A stretch of DNA of 64,000 nucleotides from Isoptericola sp. BMS4 (GTDB lineage: Bacteria > Actinomycetota > Actinomycetes > Actinomycetales > Cellulomonadaceae). How positions within the stretch are numbered: the first letter of the stretch is position 1; every line of letters begins with the position of its first letter. The notes under the pieces are model-generated. The model made no database searches. It was not told where the DNA came from and saw nothing but the letters and a program-made list of their open reading frames with translations. The translations under genes and the position numbers were made by a program. The DNA lies in assembly GCF_011634835.1 (NCBI RefSeq), contig NZ_SIRP01000001.1, positions 2,996,289-3,060,288 of the forward strand, in the 5' to 3' direction. Positions 53,593-62,021 of the stretch are shown one piece after another.

Positions 53593-54372
53593 TCAGTGCA
53601 CGGAGAAGCCGCCGTCCACGCAGATCGACTGCCCGGTCACGTACGCCGACGCGTCGCTCGCCAGGAAGACCGCGGCCCCGGCGAAGTCCTCCGGGCGGCC
53701 GTTGCGGCCGGTCAGCGTGCGGGCGGCGAGCGCCTCCACCCGTGCCGGGTCGGACGACAGCCGGGTGTTCAACGGCGTGGGGACGAAGCCGGGCACCAGG
53801 GTGTTCGACGTCACCCCGCGGGACGACCACGCCTCGGCCTGGGAGCGCGCCAGCGACTCCAGCCCGCCCTTGGACACGCCGTAGGCGCCCGACGTGGCGA
53901 AGGCCCGGTGCGCCTGCTGCGACGACACGTGCACGATCCGGCCGAAGCCGCGCGCGGCCATGCCCGGCCCGAACCGTTGCCCCAGCAGGAACGGCGCCTC
54001 CAGGTTCACGGCCATCGTGGCGTCCCAGGTCGCCTCGTCGAGCTCGTCCAGCGGCGGGCGCAGGTTGATCCCCGCGGAGCTCACCAGGACGTCGGGCTCG
54101 CCGAAGGGCGCCGCCGCCTTCTCCGCCCCCGCGCGGACGCCGTCGCGCGACGACAGGTCCGCGCTCGCCCAGGCCGCCGTGCAGCCGTCGGCGGTCAGCT
54201 CGTCCACCGTCGCGGCGAGCTCGCTCTCGCGGCGCGCCACCACGACGACGCGCGCGCCTGCCCGGGCGAGTGCACCAGCGATCGCCCGGCCGATGCCGGA
54301 GCTGCCGCCGGTGACGACGGCCACACGGCCGTCCAGCGCGAACAGGTCGGTCAGGTACGTTGCGGCGCTCAT
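53593..54372 (-). CDS. SDR family oxidoreductase
   Basis: 259 residues of a classical short-chain dehydrogenase. TGGSSGIG (21-28) binds NAD(P); the usual NNAG is SSAG; catalytic residues Ser in HVSSQQAHR, Y164 and K168 (YGVSKGG). C-terminal RNGRPEDFAGAAVFLASDASAYVTGQSICVDGGFSVH is typical of gluconate 5-dehydrogenase or 3-oxoacyl-ACP reductase-like SDRs. ATG 54372 with TAGGGT (54385-54380) 7 nt upstream. Substrate not deducible. Confidence 0.9.
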   Translation of the reverse strand: MSAATYLTDLFALDGRVAVVTGGSSGIGRAIAGALARAGARVVVVARRESELAATVDELTADGCTAAWASADLSSRDGVRAGAEKAAAPFGEPDVLVSSAGINLRPPLDELDEATWDATMAVNLEAPFLLGQRFGPGMAARGFGRIVHVSSQQAHRAFATSGAYGVSKGGLESLARSQAEAWSSRGVTSNTLVPGFVPTPLNTRLSSDPARVEALAARTLTGRNGRPEDFAGAAVFLASDASAYVTGQSICVDGGFSVH

Positions 54373-54465
54373 GGCGGTGACCCTACGACGCGCGGGCATC
54401 GGCGCGCCCTCGTGAGCCCGGTGTCCAGGCGCGCGCCCGCGCGCCCGAGCACCCGCCGCGGGACG

Positions 54466-57051
54466 ATGGAACGTATGGCACGCTCCCGGTCGAGTCCGCC
54501 GCAGATCGTCGACGTCGACGGGCGACGCCTGCAGCTGACCAACCTCGACAAGGTGCTGTACCCCGCCACCGGCACCACCAAGGGCGAGGTGCTGCACTAC
54601 CTGGCGCAGGTCGCGCACGCCCTGCTCCCCCACGCCGCGCACCGGCCCGCCACCCGCAAGCGGTGGCCGGACGGCGTCGCCGGGCAGTCGTTCTTCCAGA
54701 AGAACCTCGACGCCTCCACCCCGTCGTGGGTGCCGCGCCACACCATCGCCCACAAGCACTCCACCAACGACTACGTGCTGGTCAACGACCTGGCGACGCT
54801 CACGTGGCTCGGGCAGACGGCGACGCTGGAGATCCACGTGCCGCAGTGGCGGTTCGGGCGGACCGGCACACCGCTGCCGCCGGACCGCCTGGTGCTGGAC
54901 CTCGACCCGGGGCCGGGGGCCGGGCTGCCCGAGTGCGCCGAGGTCGCCCGGCTCGCGCGGGACGTGCTCGTGGGTATGGGCCTCGATCCGCTGCCGGTGA
55001 CCAGCGGCTCCAAGGGGATCCACCTGTACGCGCCGCTGACCCGCCCCCACGACGACCTCACCTCCGAGGCCGTCACGGCGGTCGCCAAGGAGCTGGCCCG
55101 CCACCTCGAGTCGGAGCACCCCGACCTGGTGGTCTCGGACATGAAGCGCTCGCTGCGCGCGGGCAAGGTGCTGGTGGACTGGTCGCAGAACAACGGGAAC
55201 AAGACGACGATCACGCCGTACTCGCTGCGCGGCCGGGACCACCCGACGGTCGCCGCGCCGCGCACGTGGGCCGAGCTCGACGACCCGGGCCTGCGCCACC
55301 TCGACCACACCGAGGTGCTGGAGCGGCTGGAGCGCGACGGCGACCTGCTGGCGCCCCTGCTCGCCGGGCACCTCGACCGGCTGGAGCCGACGCCGGAGCG
55401 CCTGGCCACGTTCGAGCGGGCACCCGGACGGACGCCGTCGGACCGGCTGGAGACCTACCGAGCCAAGCGCGACCCCGAGCGGACCCCCGAGCCCTTCGGC
55501 CCCGGCTCCCCCGCCGGCGACGACGACGCCCCGACGTTCGTCATCCAGGAGCACCACGCGCGCCGGCTGCACTGGGACTTCCGCCTGGAGCACGAGGGCG
55601 TGCTGGTGAGCTGGGCGCTGCCCAAGGGCGAGCCGGACGACCCCGCGCAGAACCATCTCGCGGTGCAGACGGAGGACCACCCGCTGGAGTACGGGTCGTT
55701 CGAGGGCACCATCCCGGCGGGCGAGTACGGCGGCGGCGAGGTGACCATCTGGGACGCCGGCACCTACGACCTGGAGAAGTGGCGCGACGGCGCGGAGGTC
55801 ATCGTCACCCTGCACAGCGAGCGGCGCGGGTCGCGCCGCCTCGCGCTGATCCACACCGGAGGTCGCGGGGCGGGCGGCGGCGAGAGCTCGTGGCTCATCC
55901 ACCGCACGAAGGCCCAGCCCGGCGACGACGAGCACCCCGCACCCGAGACGACGCCGGCGCCGGACACCCCGTCGTCGGCACGGCGTGCGCCGTCGGCACC
56001 GGCTGCGCGGGCGACGGCGGGCGGCCGTCGCCGCGACGACCCGCGCCCGATGCTCGCGACCACCGCCGCGCCGGGCGAGCTCGCGCGCCTGGACCCGGAC
56101 GCGTGGGCGTTCGAGGTCAAGTGGGACGGCTTCCGCGCCCTGGCGGAGGTGACGACGGACGGCGACGGCGGGACGCCGCGGGTGCGGCTCACGTCCCGCT
56201 CCGGCCAGGACCTCACGCCGACGTTCCCCGAGCTGGCGGCGCTGGGAGAGATGGTCGACGCCGCCGACCTGCCGCTGGTGCTCGACGGCGAGGTGGTCGC
56301 GCTCGACGCCCAGGGCCGGCCGGAGTTCCGGCGGCTGCAGCAGCGCGCCAACCTCACCCGGCCGCGCGACGTGGAGAACGCGCGCCGCCGTGTCGGGGTC
56401 GACCTCGTCCTCTTCGACGTGCTGCGGGTCGCCGGGGACGACGTCACCGACCGCCCCTACACCGAGCGCCGCGAGACGCTCGGGCGCACGGTGGCGGCCC
56501 GGCGCCCGGTGCACGTGCCGCCGGCCATCGAGGGCGACCTGGGCACGGCCCTGGAGGCGTCGCGACGCCTGCGCCTGGAGGGCGTGGTCGCCAAGCGCCG
56601 CGACGCCCCGTACCGTGCGGGCCGGCGGTCACGGGACTGGCTCAAGGTGAAGCACGCCCGCACCCAGGAGGTGGTCGTCGTGGGATGGCGGCCGCTGCAC
56701 GCCGGCACCGGGCGCGAGGACGCCCGGGTCGCGGGGTCGCTGCTCCTCGCCGTCCCGGACGGCGACGGGACGCTGCGCTACGTCGGCAAGGTCGGCACCG
56801 GGTTCCGGGAGGCGGAGCGCCGGGACGTCGTCGCGGCGCTCACGCCGGTGGACTCCGCGCCGCTCGACGGCGTCCCGCGGTCCGAGGCCGTCCACGCCCG
56901 GTGGACGGCCCCGGACCGCGTGGCCGAGGTCTCCTACGGCGACTGGACGGCCGACGCGGGCGACGACGGCACCGACGAGCCGCGCCTGCGGCACGCCGTC
57001 TGGCGGGGCTGGCGGGCCGACAAGTCGCCCGCTGACGTGGTGGTCGAGTGA
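54466..57051 (+). CDS. ligD: ATP-dependent DNA ligase LigD (Pol-PE-Lig)
   Basis: Multifunctional NHEJ enzyme of 861 residues in the mycobacterial order: primase-polymerase domain (about 10-320, with catalytic LDLDPGPG), 3'-phosphoesterase domain (about 350-500, QEHHARRLHWDFRLEHEGVLVSWALPKG), then ATP-dependent ligase (about 530-861, catalytic lysine K552 in FEVKWDGFRAL) with its OB fold. LigD fills gaps, trims ends and seals breaks held by Ku. The ATG at 54466 is used; ATG at 54475 is nearly as good. No frameshift; all three active sites look intact. Confidence 0.96.
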   Translation: MERMARSRSSPPQIVDVDGRRLQLTNLDKVLYPATGTTKGEVLHYLAQVAHALLPHAAHRPATRKRWPDGVAGQSFFQKNLDASTPSWVPRHTIAHKHSTNDYVLVNDLATLTWLGQTATLEIHVPQWRFGRTGTPLPPDRLVLDLDPGPGAGLPECAEVARLARDVLVGMGLDPLPVTSGSKGIHLYAPLTRPHDDLTSEAVTAVAKELARHLESEHPDLVVSDMKRSLRAGKVLVDWSQNNGNKTTITPYSLRGRDHPTVAAPRTWAELDDPGLRHLDHTEVLERLERDGDLLAPLLAGHLDRLEPTPERLATFERAPGRTPSDRLETYRAKRDPERTPEPFGPGSPAGDDDAPTFVIQEHHARRLHWDFRLEHEGVLVSWALPKGEPDDPAQNHLAVQTEDHPLEYGSFEGTIPAGEYGGGEVTIWDAGTYDLEKWRDGAEVIVTLHSERRGSRRLALIHTGGRGAGGGESSWLIHRTKAQPGDDEHPAPETTPAPDTPSSARRAPSAPAARATAGGRRRDDPRPMLATTAAPGELARLDPDAWAFEVKWDGFRALAEVTTDGDGGTPRVRLTSRSGQDLTPTFPELAALGEMVDAADLPLVLDGEVVALDAQGRPEFRRLQQRANLTRPRDVENARRRVGVDLVLFDVLRVAGDDVTDRPYTERRETLGRTVAARRPVHVPPAIEGDLGTALEASRRLRLEGVVAKRRDAPYRAGRRSRDWLKVKHARTQEVVVVGWRPLHAGTGREDARVAGSLLLAVPDGDGTLRYVGKVGTGFREAERRDVVAALTPVDSAPLDGVPRSEAVHARWTAPDRVAEVSYGDWTADAGDDGTDEPRLRHAVWRGWRADKSPADVVVE

Positions 57052-57073
57052 CCCGGCGGCCGCGCGACGCCGC

Positions 57074-57769
57074 TCAGGCGAGTCGGGCGAACACGACCGT
57101 GTTGTCCACGTAGTGCCCCCACTCGGGGTCCCACTCGCCGCCGCAGGTGATGAGCCGCAGCTCCGGGCCGTCGGTGTTGGCGTAGACCTCCCGGGTGGGG
57201 AACTCCTTCTTGGAGTACTGCTCGACCCGCTCGACGACGAACGTCGCCGTCGAGCCGTCCTCCCGGTCGACGTGGACCCGCTGCCCCGCCTCCAGCTCGG
57301 ACAACCGGTAGAAGACCGACGGCCCGTTCGGGCTGTCGACGTGTCCCTCGATCACCGCCGGCCCGTCCGCCCCGGGGCGCGGCGAGCCGTCGAACCAGGC
57401 GGCGCTGTCGATGTCCTCGCCGGCGGGCACCTCGATCGTGCCGTCGTCGTTCAGGCCGAGGTGCAGCAGCCCGGAGTCCACGCCGATGGCCGGGATCCGC
57501 ACGCGCCCGGGCTGCGCGACCCGGGTGGCAGGGTCGGCGGGCGGAGTGCCGTCCTGCGGCCCGGACGGCTGTGCGGACGGCTGTGAGGACGGCTGCGACG
57601 ACGTCGAGGGGTCGACCGCCGGCCCAGGGACCGCACCGACGTCCGCACCGCTCCGGTCCGGGACCGTGACCGGTGCCGGTTCCTGCGTGCCGAGCCCGAC
57701 GGCGACCGCCGTCCCGCCGCCGAGCACCAGCCCGGCGGACAGGACGGCGGCCACGCGCCGGCGTCGCAT
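57074..57769 (-). CDS. Class F sortase
   Basis: 231 residues. Signal-anchor (VAAVLSAGLVLGGGTAVAVGLG), a Ser/Gln/Pro-rich linker (PSTSSQPSSQPSAQPSGPQDG) and a sortase domain with H143 (VIEGHVDS), C209 (RLITCGGEWD) and a downstream conserved Arg position. Class F enzymes anchor surface proteins at non-LPXTG signals in actinobacteria. The ATG at 57769 shares its A with the TGA of the upstream CHRD protein (TGATG), so the pair is translationally coupled and probably enzyme plus substrate. Confidence 0.92.
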   Translation of the reverse strand: MRRRRVAAVLSAGLVLGGGTAVAVGLGTQEPAPVTVPDRSGADVGAVPGPAVDPSTSSQPSSQPSAQPSGPQDGTPPADPATRVAQPGRVRIPAIGVDSGLLHLGLNDDGTIEVPAGEDIDSAAWFDGSPRPGADGPAVIEGHVDSPNGPSVFYRLSELEAGQRVHVDREDGSTATFVVERVEQYSKKEFPTREVYANTDGPELRLITCGGEWDPEWGHYVDNTVVFARLA

Positions 57770-58560
57770 CAGGAGTCCTGCGCGGCGGTGCGACGACGGC
57801 GGGCGAGCAGACCGGCGCCGAGGCCGGCCCCGGCGAGCAGGGCGACGCCGCCGCCGGCGAGCAGGCCCGGGTTCTCGATCCCGGCGGTCGTGCCGGTGCC
57901 GGTCTGGACGCCGCCGGCGGGCATCTCGTCCATCTGCGAGGCGCTCAGGACGCCGCACAGGGCCGGGTCGGTGGCCTCGGCGGGCAGCGACTCGTCGAGG
58001 TCCGACTTCGTGTCGCCGTCGTAGGCGCCGCTGCCGTCGTAGTCGACGCCGTGCACGACCAGGGCGACGTCGCCGGCGCTGACCGCGTCGGCCACGTCCT
58101 GGGACACCTCGATCTCACCGCGCTGGTAGTCGATGCTCCCGCCCTCGGCCGCGTCGAAGCGGTCCACGGCGAGCGCCGAGTCGGCCGACGTGTCGCCCTC
58201 GGTCGTCAGCGACACCTGGACGGAACCGTAGGACGGCACGCCCTCGGAGGTGGTGATGGTGCCGGAACCGTCGGCGTCGTCGGCCTCGGTCGGGCACTGG
58301 TTCTTCGCGTCCGCACCGAAGTGCAGGTGCGCGGCGTGCGGGCTGCCGGCGAGCAGGCCCGAGGCGGCGAACTCGACCGTGAGGGTGGTGCCGTCCACCC
58401 ACACCATCGCGTCGCCGCCGCCGTCGACGCCGTTGAGCGGGACCGGCGCGAGGTCGCCCGAGGTGGTGCCGTCGGCGGCGGCCGCGGAGCCGGTCACGGC
58501 CAGCAGGCCGGCCAGGGACAGGGCGGGCGCGACGAGCGCTGCACGGGTACGTGCCTTCAT
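57769..58560 (-). CDS. CHRD-domain surface protein, sortase substrate candidate
   Basis: 263 residues: signal peptide (MKARTRAALVAPALSLAGLLAVTGSAAAA), a CHRD-like domain (VPLNGVDGGGDAMVWVDGTTLTVEFAASGLLAGSPHAAHLHFG), and a C-terminal sorting region MPAGGVQTGTGTTAGIENPG, hydrophobic stretch, then RRRR. The LPXTG motif is absent; a GGVQTG-type signal before the membrane span is likely what the coupled sortase recognises. ATG at 58560 follows AAGGGAAC. CHRD domains are calcium- or chordin-like modules of unknown role in bacteria. Confidence 0.85.
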   Translation of the reverse strand: MKARTRAALVAPALSLAGLLAVTGSAAAADGTTSGDLAPVPLNGVDGGGDAMVWVDGTTLTVEFAASGLLAGSPHAAHLHFGADAKNQCPTEADDADGSGTITTSEGVPSYGSVQVSLTTEGDTSADSALAVDRFDAAEGGSIDYQRGEIEVSQDVADAVSAGDVALVVHGVDYDGSGAYDGDTKSDLDESLPAEATDPALCGVLSASQMDEMPAGGVQTGTGTTAGIENPGLLAGGGVALLAGAGLGAGLLARRRRTAAQDS

Positions 58561-58576
58561 GATCGTTCCCTTCGTC

Positions 58577-58603
58577 GTCAGATCACGACACTCGCGATCT
58601 GAC
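58577..58603. promoter_or_regulatory. 8-bp inverted repeat upstream of the CHRD-sortase operon
   Basis: GTCAGATC (58577-58584), 11 nt, GATCTGAC (58596-58603) is a perfect inverted repeat, ending about 40 bp upstream of the CHRD start. Candidate operator or 5' leader hairpin. Confidence 0.5.
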
Positions 58604-58672
58604 CGGGGTTCGGAGCACGCGCGCCGGCGGATGGGTCGGATCCCGTGCGGGCCCCGTCCGACGGTCCGGGAG

Positions 58673-59338
58673 TCAGCCCCGCGTCGCCGACGCGGCCGCC
58701 CGGCTGGTGCGCAGGTGCGCGCGCGCCAGCCGGGTCGCACGCTCCTCGTCGCCGCCCCGCACGGCGTCCAGGAGGTCGCGGTGCTCTTCCGCCATGGCGA
58801 CGAGGTCGGTGTGCCGGCCGAGCAGCCAGCGCACCCGGCTGGCGATGACGGCGTGCACCTCGGCGAGCACCGGGTTGCCGGCGGCGTCGAGCACGCGCTC
58901 GTGGAAGTCGGCGGCCGCCCTCCGGGCGTCGGCGCCGTCGCCGCGGCGGGCCGCCTCGTCCTCGCGCCGCCAGCACTCGTCGAGCGCGGCGAGCTGATCC
59001 GCGGACCGGCGGGCGGCCGCGAGCGCGAAGAGCAGCGGCTCGGTCGCGTCGCGCACCTCCTGCAGGTGCGCGACGTCGTCGGGGGTGAACTCGCGCACCA
59101 CCGCCCAGCTCCGCGGGCGCGGGGTGACGAGGCCCTCGGCGACGAGGACGCGCAGCGCGTCCCGCACGGGGATGCGGCTCACGCCGAGCTCCGCGGCGAG
59201 GTCGCGCTCGACGAGCCGGCTCCCGGGCTCGCGGGTGCCGTCGACGATCTCCTCGCGCACCACGCGGGCGACGCGGGCCGACTCGGGCTCGAAGGCCGTC
59301 GCCGGCACCGGGGCGCCGCGGGCTGACGACGTGCTCAT
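58673..59338 (-). CDS. GntR family regulator (FadR/FCD subfamily)
   Basis: 221 residues: winged HTH (ESARVARVVREEIVDGTREPGSRLVERDLAAELGVSRIPVRDALRVLVAEGLVTPRP) and an FCD effector domain. ATG 59338 has CAGGAT 7 nt upstream; ATG at 59347 is an alternative three codons longer. Divergent from the amidohydrolase, so it probably regulates deaminase or catabolic expression through the ATGG-GATA-CCAT site. Confidence 0.91.
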   Translation of the reverse strand: MSTSSARGAPVPATAFEPESARVARVVREEIVDGTREPGSRLVERDLAAELGVSRIPVRDALRVLVAEGLVTPRPRSWAVVREFTPDDVAHLQEVRDATEPLLFALAAARRSADQLAALDECWRREDEAARRGDGADARRAAADFHERVLDAAGNPVLAEVHAVIASRVRWLLGRHTDLVAMAEEHRDLLDAVRGGDEERATRLARAHLRTSRAAASATRG

Positions 59339-59372
59339 GACCGCCATCCTGCCAGGACTCCACCTCGCAGAA

Positions 59373-59384
59373 ATGGGATACCAT
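59373..59384. promoter_or_regulatory. Candidate GntR operator
   Basis: ATGG-GATA-CCAT, perfect 4-bp arms, overlapping the -10-like TACCAT of the amidohydrolase promoter. It matches the general FadR-subfamily pattern T-G-G-(N3)-C-C-A. Confidence 0.55.
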
Positions 59385-59392
59385 CTCGGCCC

Positions 59393-60604
59393 ATGAGCGA
59401 CGCCGCCCTCCCCTCCGTCTTGTCCGACGTGCGCCCCTGGGGCGGCGAGCGGTGCGACCTGCACCTCGCCGACGGTGTGATCACCGCCGTCGTGCCGCAC
59501 GACCCCGCCGCGGTGCCCGACGCCCCCACCGCCGGCGTCCTCGACGGCCGAGGCCTGCTCGCGCTGCCCGGCCTGGTCAACGCCCACGCCCACGTGGACA
59601 AGTCCTGGTGGGGCAAGCCGTGGGTCAGCTACGGCGGCGAGGGCGGCACGCAGGGACGCATCGCGCACGAGCGGGCGCACCGCGACGAGCTCGGCATCCC
59701 GGGCGTCGAGGTCACGCTCGCCGTGCTCCGTCAGTCGGTGCGCACCGGCACGACGGCGGTGCGCACGCACGTCGACGTCGACCTGGGCCTGGGGCTGCGC
59801 GGCATCGAGGTGGTGCGCGAGGCCGTCGCCGCGCTCGACGGCGCCGTGCACGCCGAGATCGTCGCGTTCCCGCAGGACGGCGTGCTGCGCCGGCCGGGAG
59901 TGCTCGGCCTGCTGGAGGAGGCCGCCGCGGCGGGCGCGGAGCACGTCGGCGGGCTCGACCCGGCGTCGATCGACCGCGACCCCGTGGGCCAGCTCGACGG
60001 GCTGTTCGCGATCGCGGAGAAGCACGGCGCCGGGATCGACGTGCACCTGCACGACGGCGGCGAGCTGGGCGCGTTCCAGATCGAGCTGATGATCGACCGC
60101 ACCGTGCGCGCGGGGCTGCAGGGCAGGGTCAACGTGGCGCACGGCTTCGCCGTCGGCCAGCTCCCCGCCTCCCGGCAGACCGACCTCGTCGCCGCGATGG
60201 GCGAGGCCGGGATCACCATGACGACGGTGGCCCCGATCGGCGCCGCTCCCCTGCCGGTGCACGCGCTGCGCGACGCCGGCGTGGCCGTCGGCCTCGGCAC
60301 CGACGGCATCCGCGACCTGTGGTCGCCGTACGGCACGGGCGACCTGCTGGCGCTGACGACCCAGCTCGCCCGGCTGTCCGGCTTCCGGCACGACGCGGAG
60401 CTGGTGACCGCGGCACGGGTCGCGACGGCGGACGCCGCGCACTTCGTGGGCCGGCCCGTGCACGACCTCGTGGCCGGCGCGCCGGCCGACGTCGTGCTCG
60501 TCGACGCCGAGAACGTGCCCGACGCCGTGGTGCGTGCCCCGCGGCGCGAGCTCGTGCTCGCCGCGGGCCGCGTCGTCGCGCGCGAGGGCGAGGCGCTCGT
60601 CTGA
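59393..60604 (+). CDS. Amidohydrolase family protein (cytosine deaminase-like)
   Basis: 403 residues. The metal-dependent hydrolase barrel has HAHVDKSW (first metal ligands), VHLHDGGELG, VNVAHGFAVG and the catalytic Asp in GLGTDGIRD. The order and spacing resemble cytosine/isoguanine deaminase CodA. ATG 59393; -10 TACCAT is 8 nt before. GntR control suggests substrate-induced catabolism. Specific substrate is not certain. Confidence 0.88.
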   Translation: MSDAALPSVLSDVRPWGGERCDLHLADGVITAVVPHDPAAVPDAPTAGVLDGRGLLALPGLVNAHAHVDKSWWGKPWVSYGGEGGTQGRIAHERAHRDELGIPGVEVTLAVLRQSVRTGTTAVRTHVDVDLGLGLRGIEVVREAVAALDGAVHAEIVAFPQDGVLRRPGVLGLLEEAAAAGAEHVGGLDPASIDRDPVGQLDGLFAIAEKHGAGIDVHLHDGGELGAFQIELMIDRTVRAGLQGRVNVAHGFAVGQLPASRQTDLVAAMGEAGITMTTVAPIGAAPLPVHALRDAGVAVGLGTDGIRDLWSPYGTGDLLALTTQLARLSGFRHDAELVTAARVATADAAHFVGRPVHDLVAGAPADVVLVDAENVPDAVVRAPRRELVLAAGRVVAREGEALV

Positions 60605-60623
60605 CCGCGGAGGCCCGGCCCGC

Positions 60624-61439
60624 TCAGCCCGCGGGCCCGTCCCCCTCGTAGCGCTGCGCGACCTGGCAGCGGAAGGGGTCGCCGTCGAGGTACAGCTCGC
60701 GGGGCGCGCCGGACGGCCGCCGTCCCGGGCCCGCGGCGGCCCGGCGCACCGCGTCGAACGAGCGCAGGATCGTGGGGAACTGCACCTCGGCGTACGGGAC
60801 GTCGACGTACAGCTCCGTCCCGGCGGGCTCGACGCCGTCGGCGGCGTCGGCACTCTCGGCACCATGCCCGACCGGGACCTGCACCTCGACCGGCCCGTCC
60901 GACTCCCAGCTCACCTCGCCGTGGTACACCACGACCAGCGGCTGCGACCGGTCGGTCGCGGCCCCCGCGCGCTGGGCGAGGGCGGCCGCGACCCGCTCGA
61001 CGTGCCCGGGCAGGTCGGCGGCGGTCGTGCGGACCGTGCCGGCGACGAACGCCCGGGCGGGCACGTCCCGGGCCCGGACCGGGGGCCCCTCGTCCGTGGC
61101 GGCGGGCGGCCCGTCGGCGAGACCGTCGAGCAGCGCCACCGCGCGGTCGTGCGCACGGATCATCTCCGTCCGGTAGGCGGCGACGAGCCCCCGCCGTTCC
61201 CCCTCGGAAGCGTCGAGGATCGCACCGATGCGCTCGAGCGGCATGCCCACCCGGCGCAGCAGCGCGATCGTGCGGGCGCGCTCCGCCTGCGACGGCCGGT
61301 AGTACCGGTAGCCGGTGTACGCGTCGACCACGTCCGGCAGGAGCAGCCCGCGCCGCTCGTACAGGCGCAGGGCCTTGGGCGACAGCCACGTGACACGGCT
61401 GAACTCCCCGATGGACAGCCGGTCGTCGGTCGCGCTCAC
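60624..61439 (-). CDS. MerR family regulator with GyrI-like effector domain
   Basis: 271 residues. N-terminal MerR winged helix (LSIGEFSRVTWLSPKALRLYERRGLLLPDVVDAYTGYRYYRPSQAERARTIALLRRVGMPLERIGAIL), a coiled coil, and a C-terminal GyrI-like (BmrR/SRPBCC-type) ligand domain. BmrR-type regulators bind cationic drugs. GTG at 61439 overlaps the stop of the preceding GyrI protein by 4 bp (GTGA), so the two are coupled. Target promoter not identified. Confidence 0.9.
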   Translation of the reverse strand: MSATDDRLSIGEFSRVTWLSPKALRLYERRGLLLPDVVDAYTGYRYYRPSQAERARTIALLRRVGMPLERIGAILDASEGERRGLVAAYRTEMIRAHDRAVALLDGLADGPPAATDEGPPVRARDVPARAFVAGTVRTTAADLPGHVERVAAALAQRAGAATDRSQPLVVVYHGEVSWESDGPVEVQVPVGHGAESADAADGVEPAGTELYVDVPYAEVQFPTILRSFDAVRRAAAGPGRRPSGAPRELYLDGDPFRCQVAQRYEGDGPAG

Positions 61440-61927
61440 CTCAGCAAGTATGCGACCTCGACCTCCCACCTGCTGCGATCCGGCTCCGACTGCGGGTCGG
61501 TGAGGAACTGCTCCGTCCGCGCCGCCCAGTGGATCCCGTCGGCCCGCTCGTCGACCGCGAGCTCCAGCCCCTGCACGCCCGCCCAGTCCCACATCTCCCG
61601 GTGCGTGCGCGCGAGGACGTCGGGGCCGCCCTCGGGACGCGCGACCAGGTAGCGCCCGGCCGGCAGCGCGCCGGTGGCGAAGCCGTCGCCGAGATCGAGC
61701 CGATCGGCCACGGGGACCGCCACCGTGAGGTCCATCGGGTCGGCGGCGGTCCGCAGCCGGTGGTACTGATAGATCGGCCCGCCCTGCGGAACCGCTCCCG
61801 CTGCGGCCAGCGCACCGTAGACCCGCGGGACGTGCGCGTTCACGCGGTCCCAGTGCGCGAGCTCGCCCGTGGTCGACACGCCCACCCAGGGCCGCTCGGG
61901 CCGCTGCTCGACCGTGAATACCGTCAT
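61436..61927 (-). CDS. GyrI-like domain protein
   Basis: 163 residues, a stand-alone GyrI-like (effector-binding) domain: FTVEQRPERPWVGVSTTGELAHWDRVNAHVPRVYGALAAAGAVPQGGPIYQYHR and a C-terminal WDWAGVQGLELAVDE stretch. Such domains sequester or sense small molecules; some protect against DNA gyrase inhibitors. ATG 61927 follows AGGGAGGA. Its neighbour MerR carries the same domain, so the pair may act as ligand buffer and sensor. Confidence 0.85.
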   Translation of the reverse strand: MTVFTVEQRPERPWVGVSTTGELAHWDRVNAHVPRVYGALAAAGAVPQGGPIYQYHRLRTAADPMDLTVAVPVADRLDLGDGFATGALPAGRYLVARPEGGPDVLARTHREMWDWAGVQGLELAVDERADGIHWAARTEQFLTDPQSEPDRSRWEVEVAYLLR

Positions 61928-62021
61928 CGTCGTCCTCCCTCAGCACCGTCCCCGTCCGCGTGTCGGACGGGTCGCTCCCTACCCGACCGTCTCCCCCTGG
62001 GGCAAGGTCAAGCGCTCCCCG

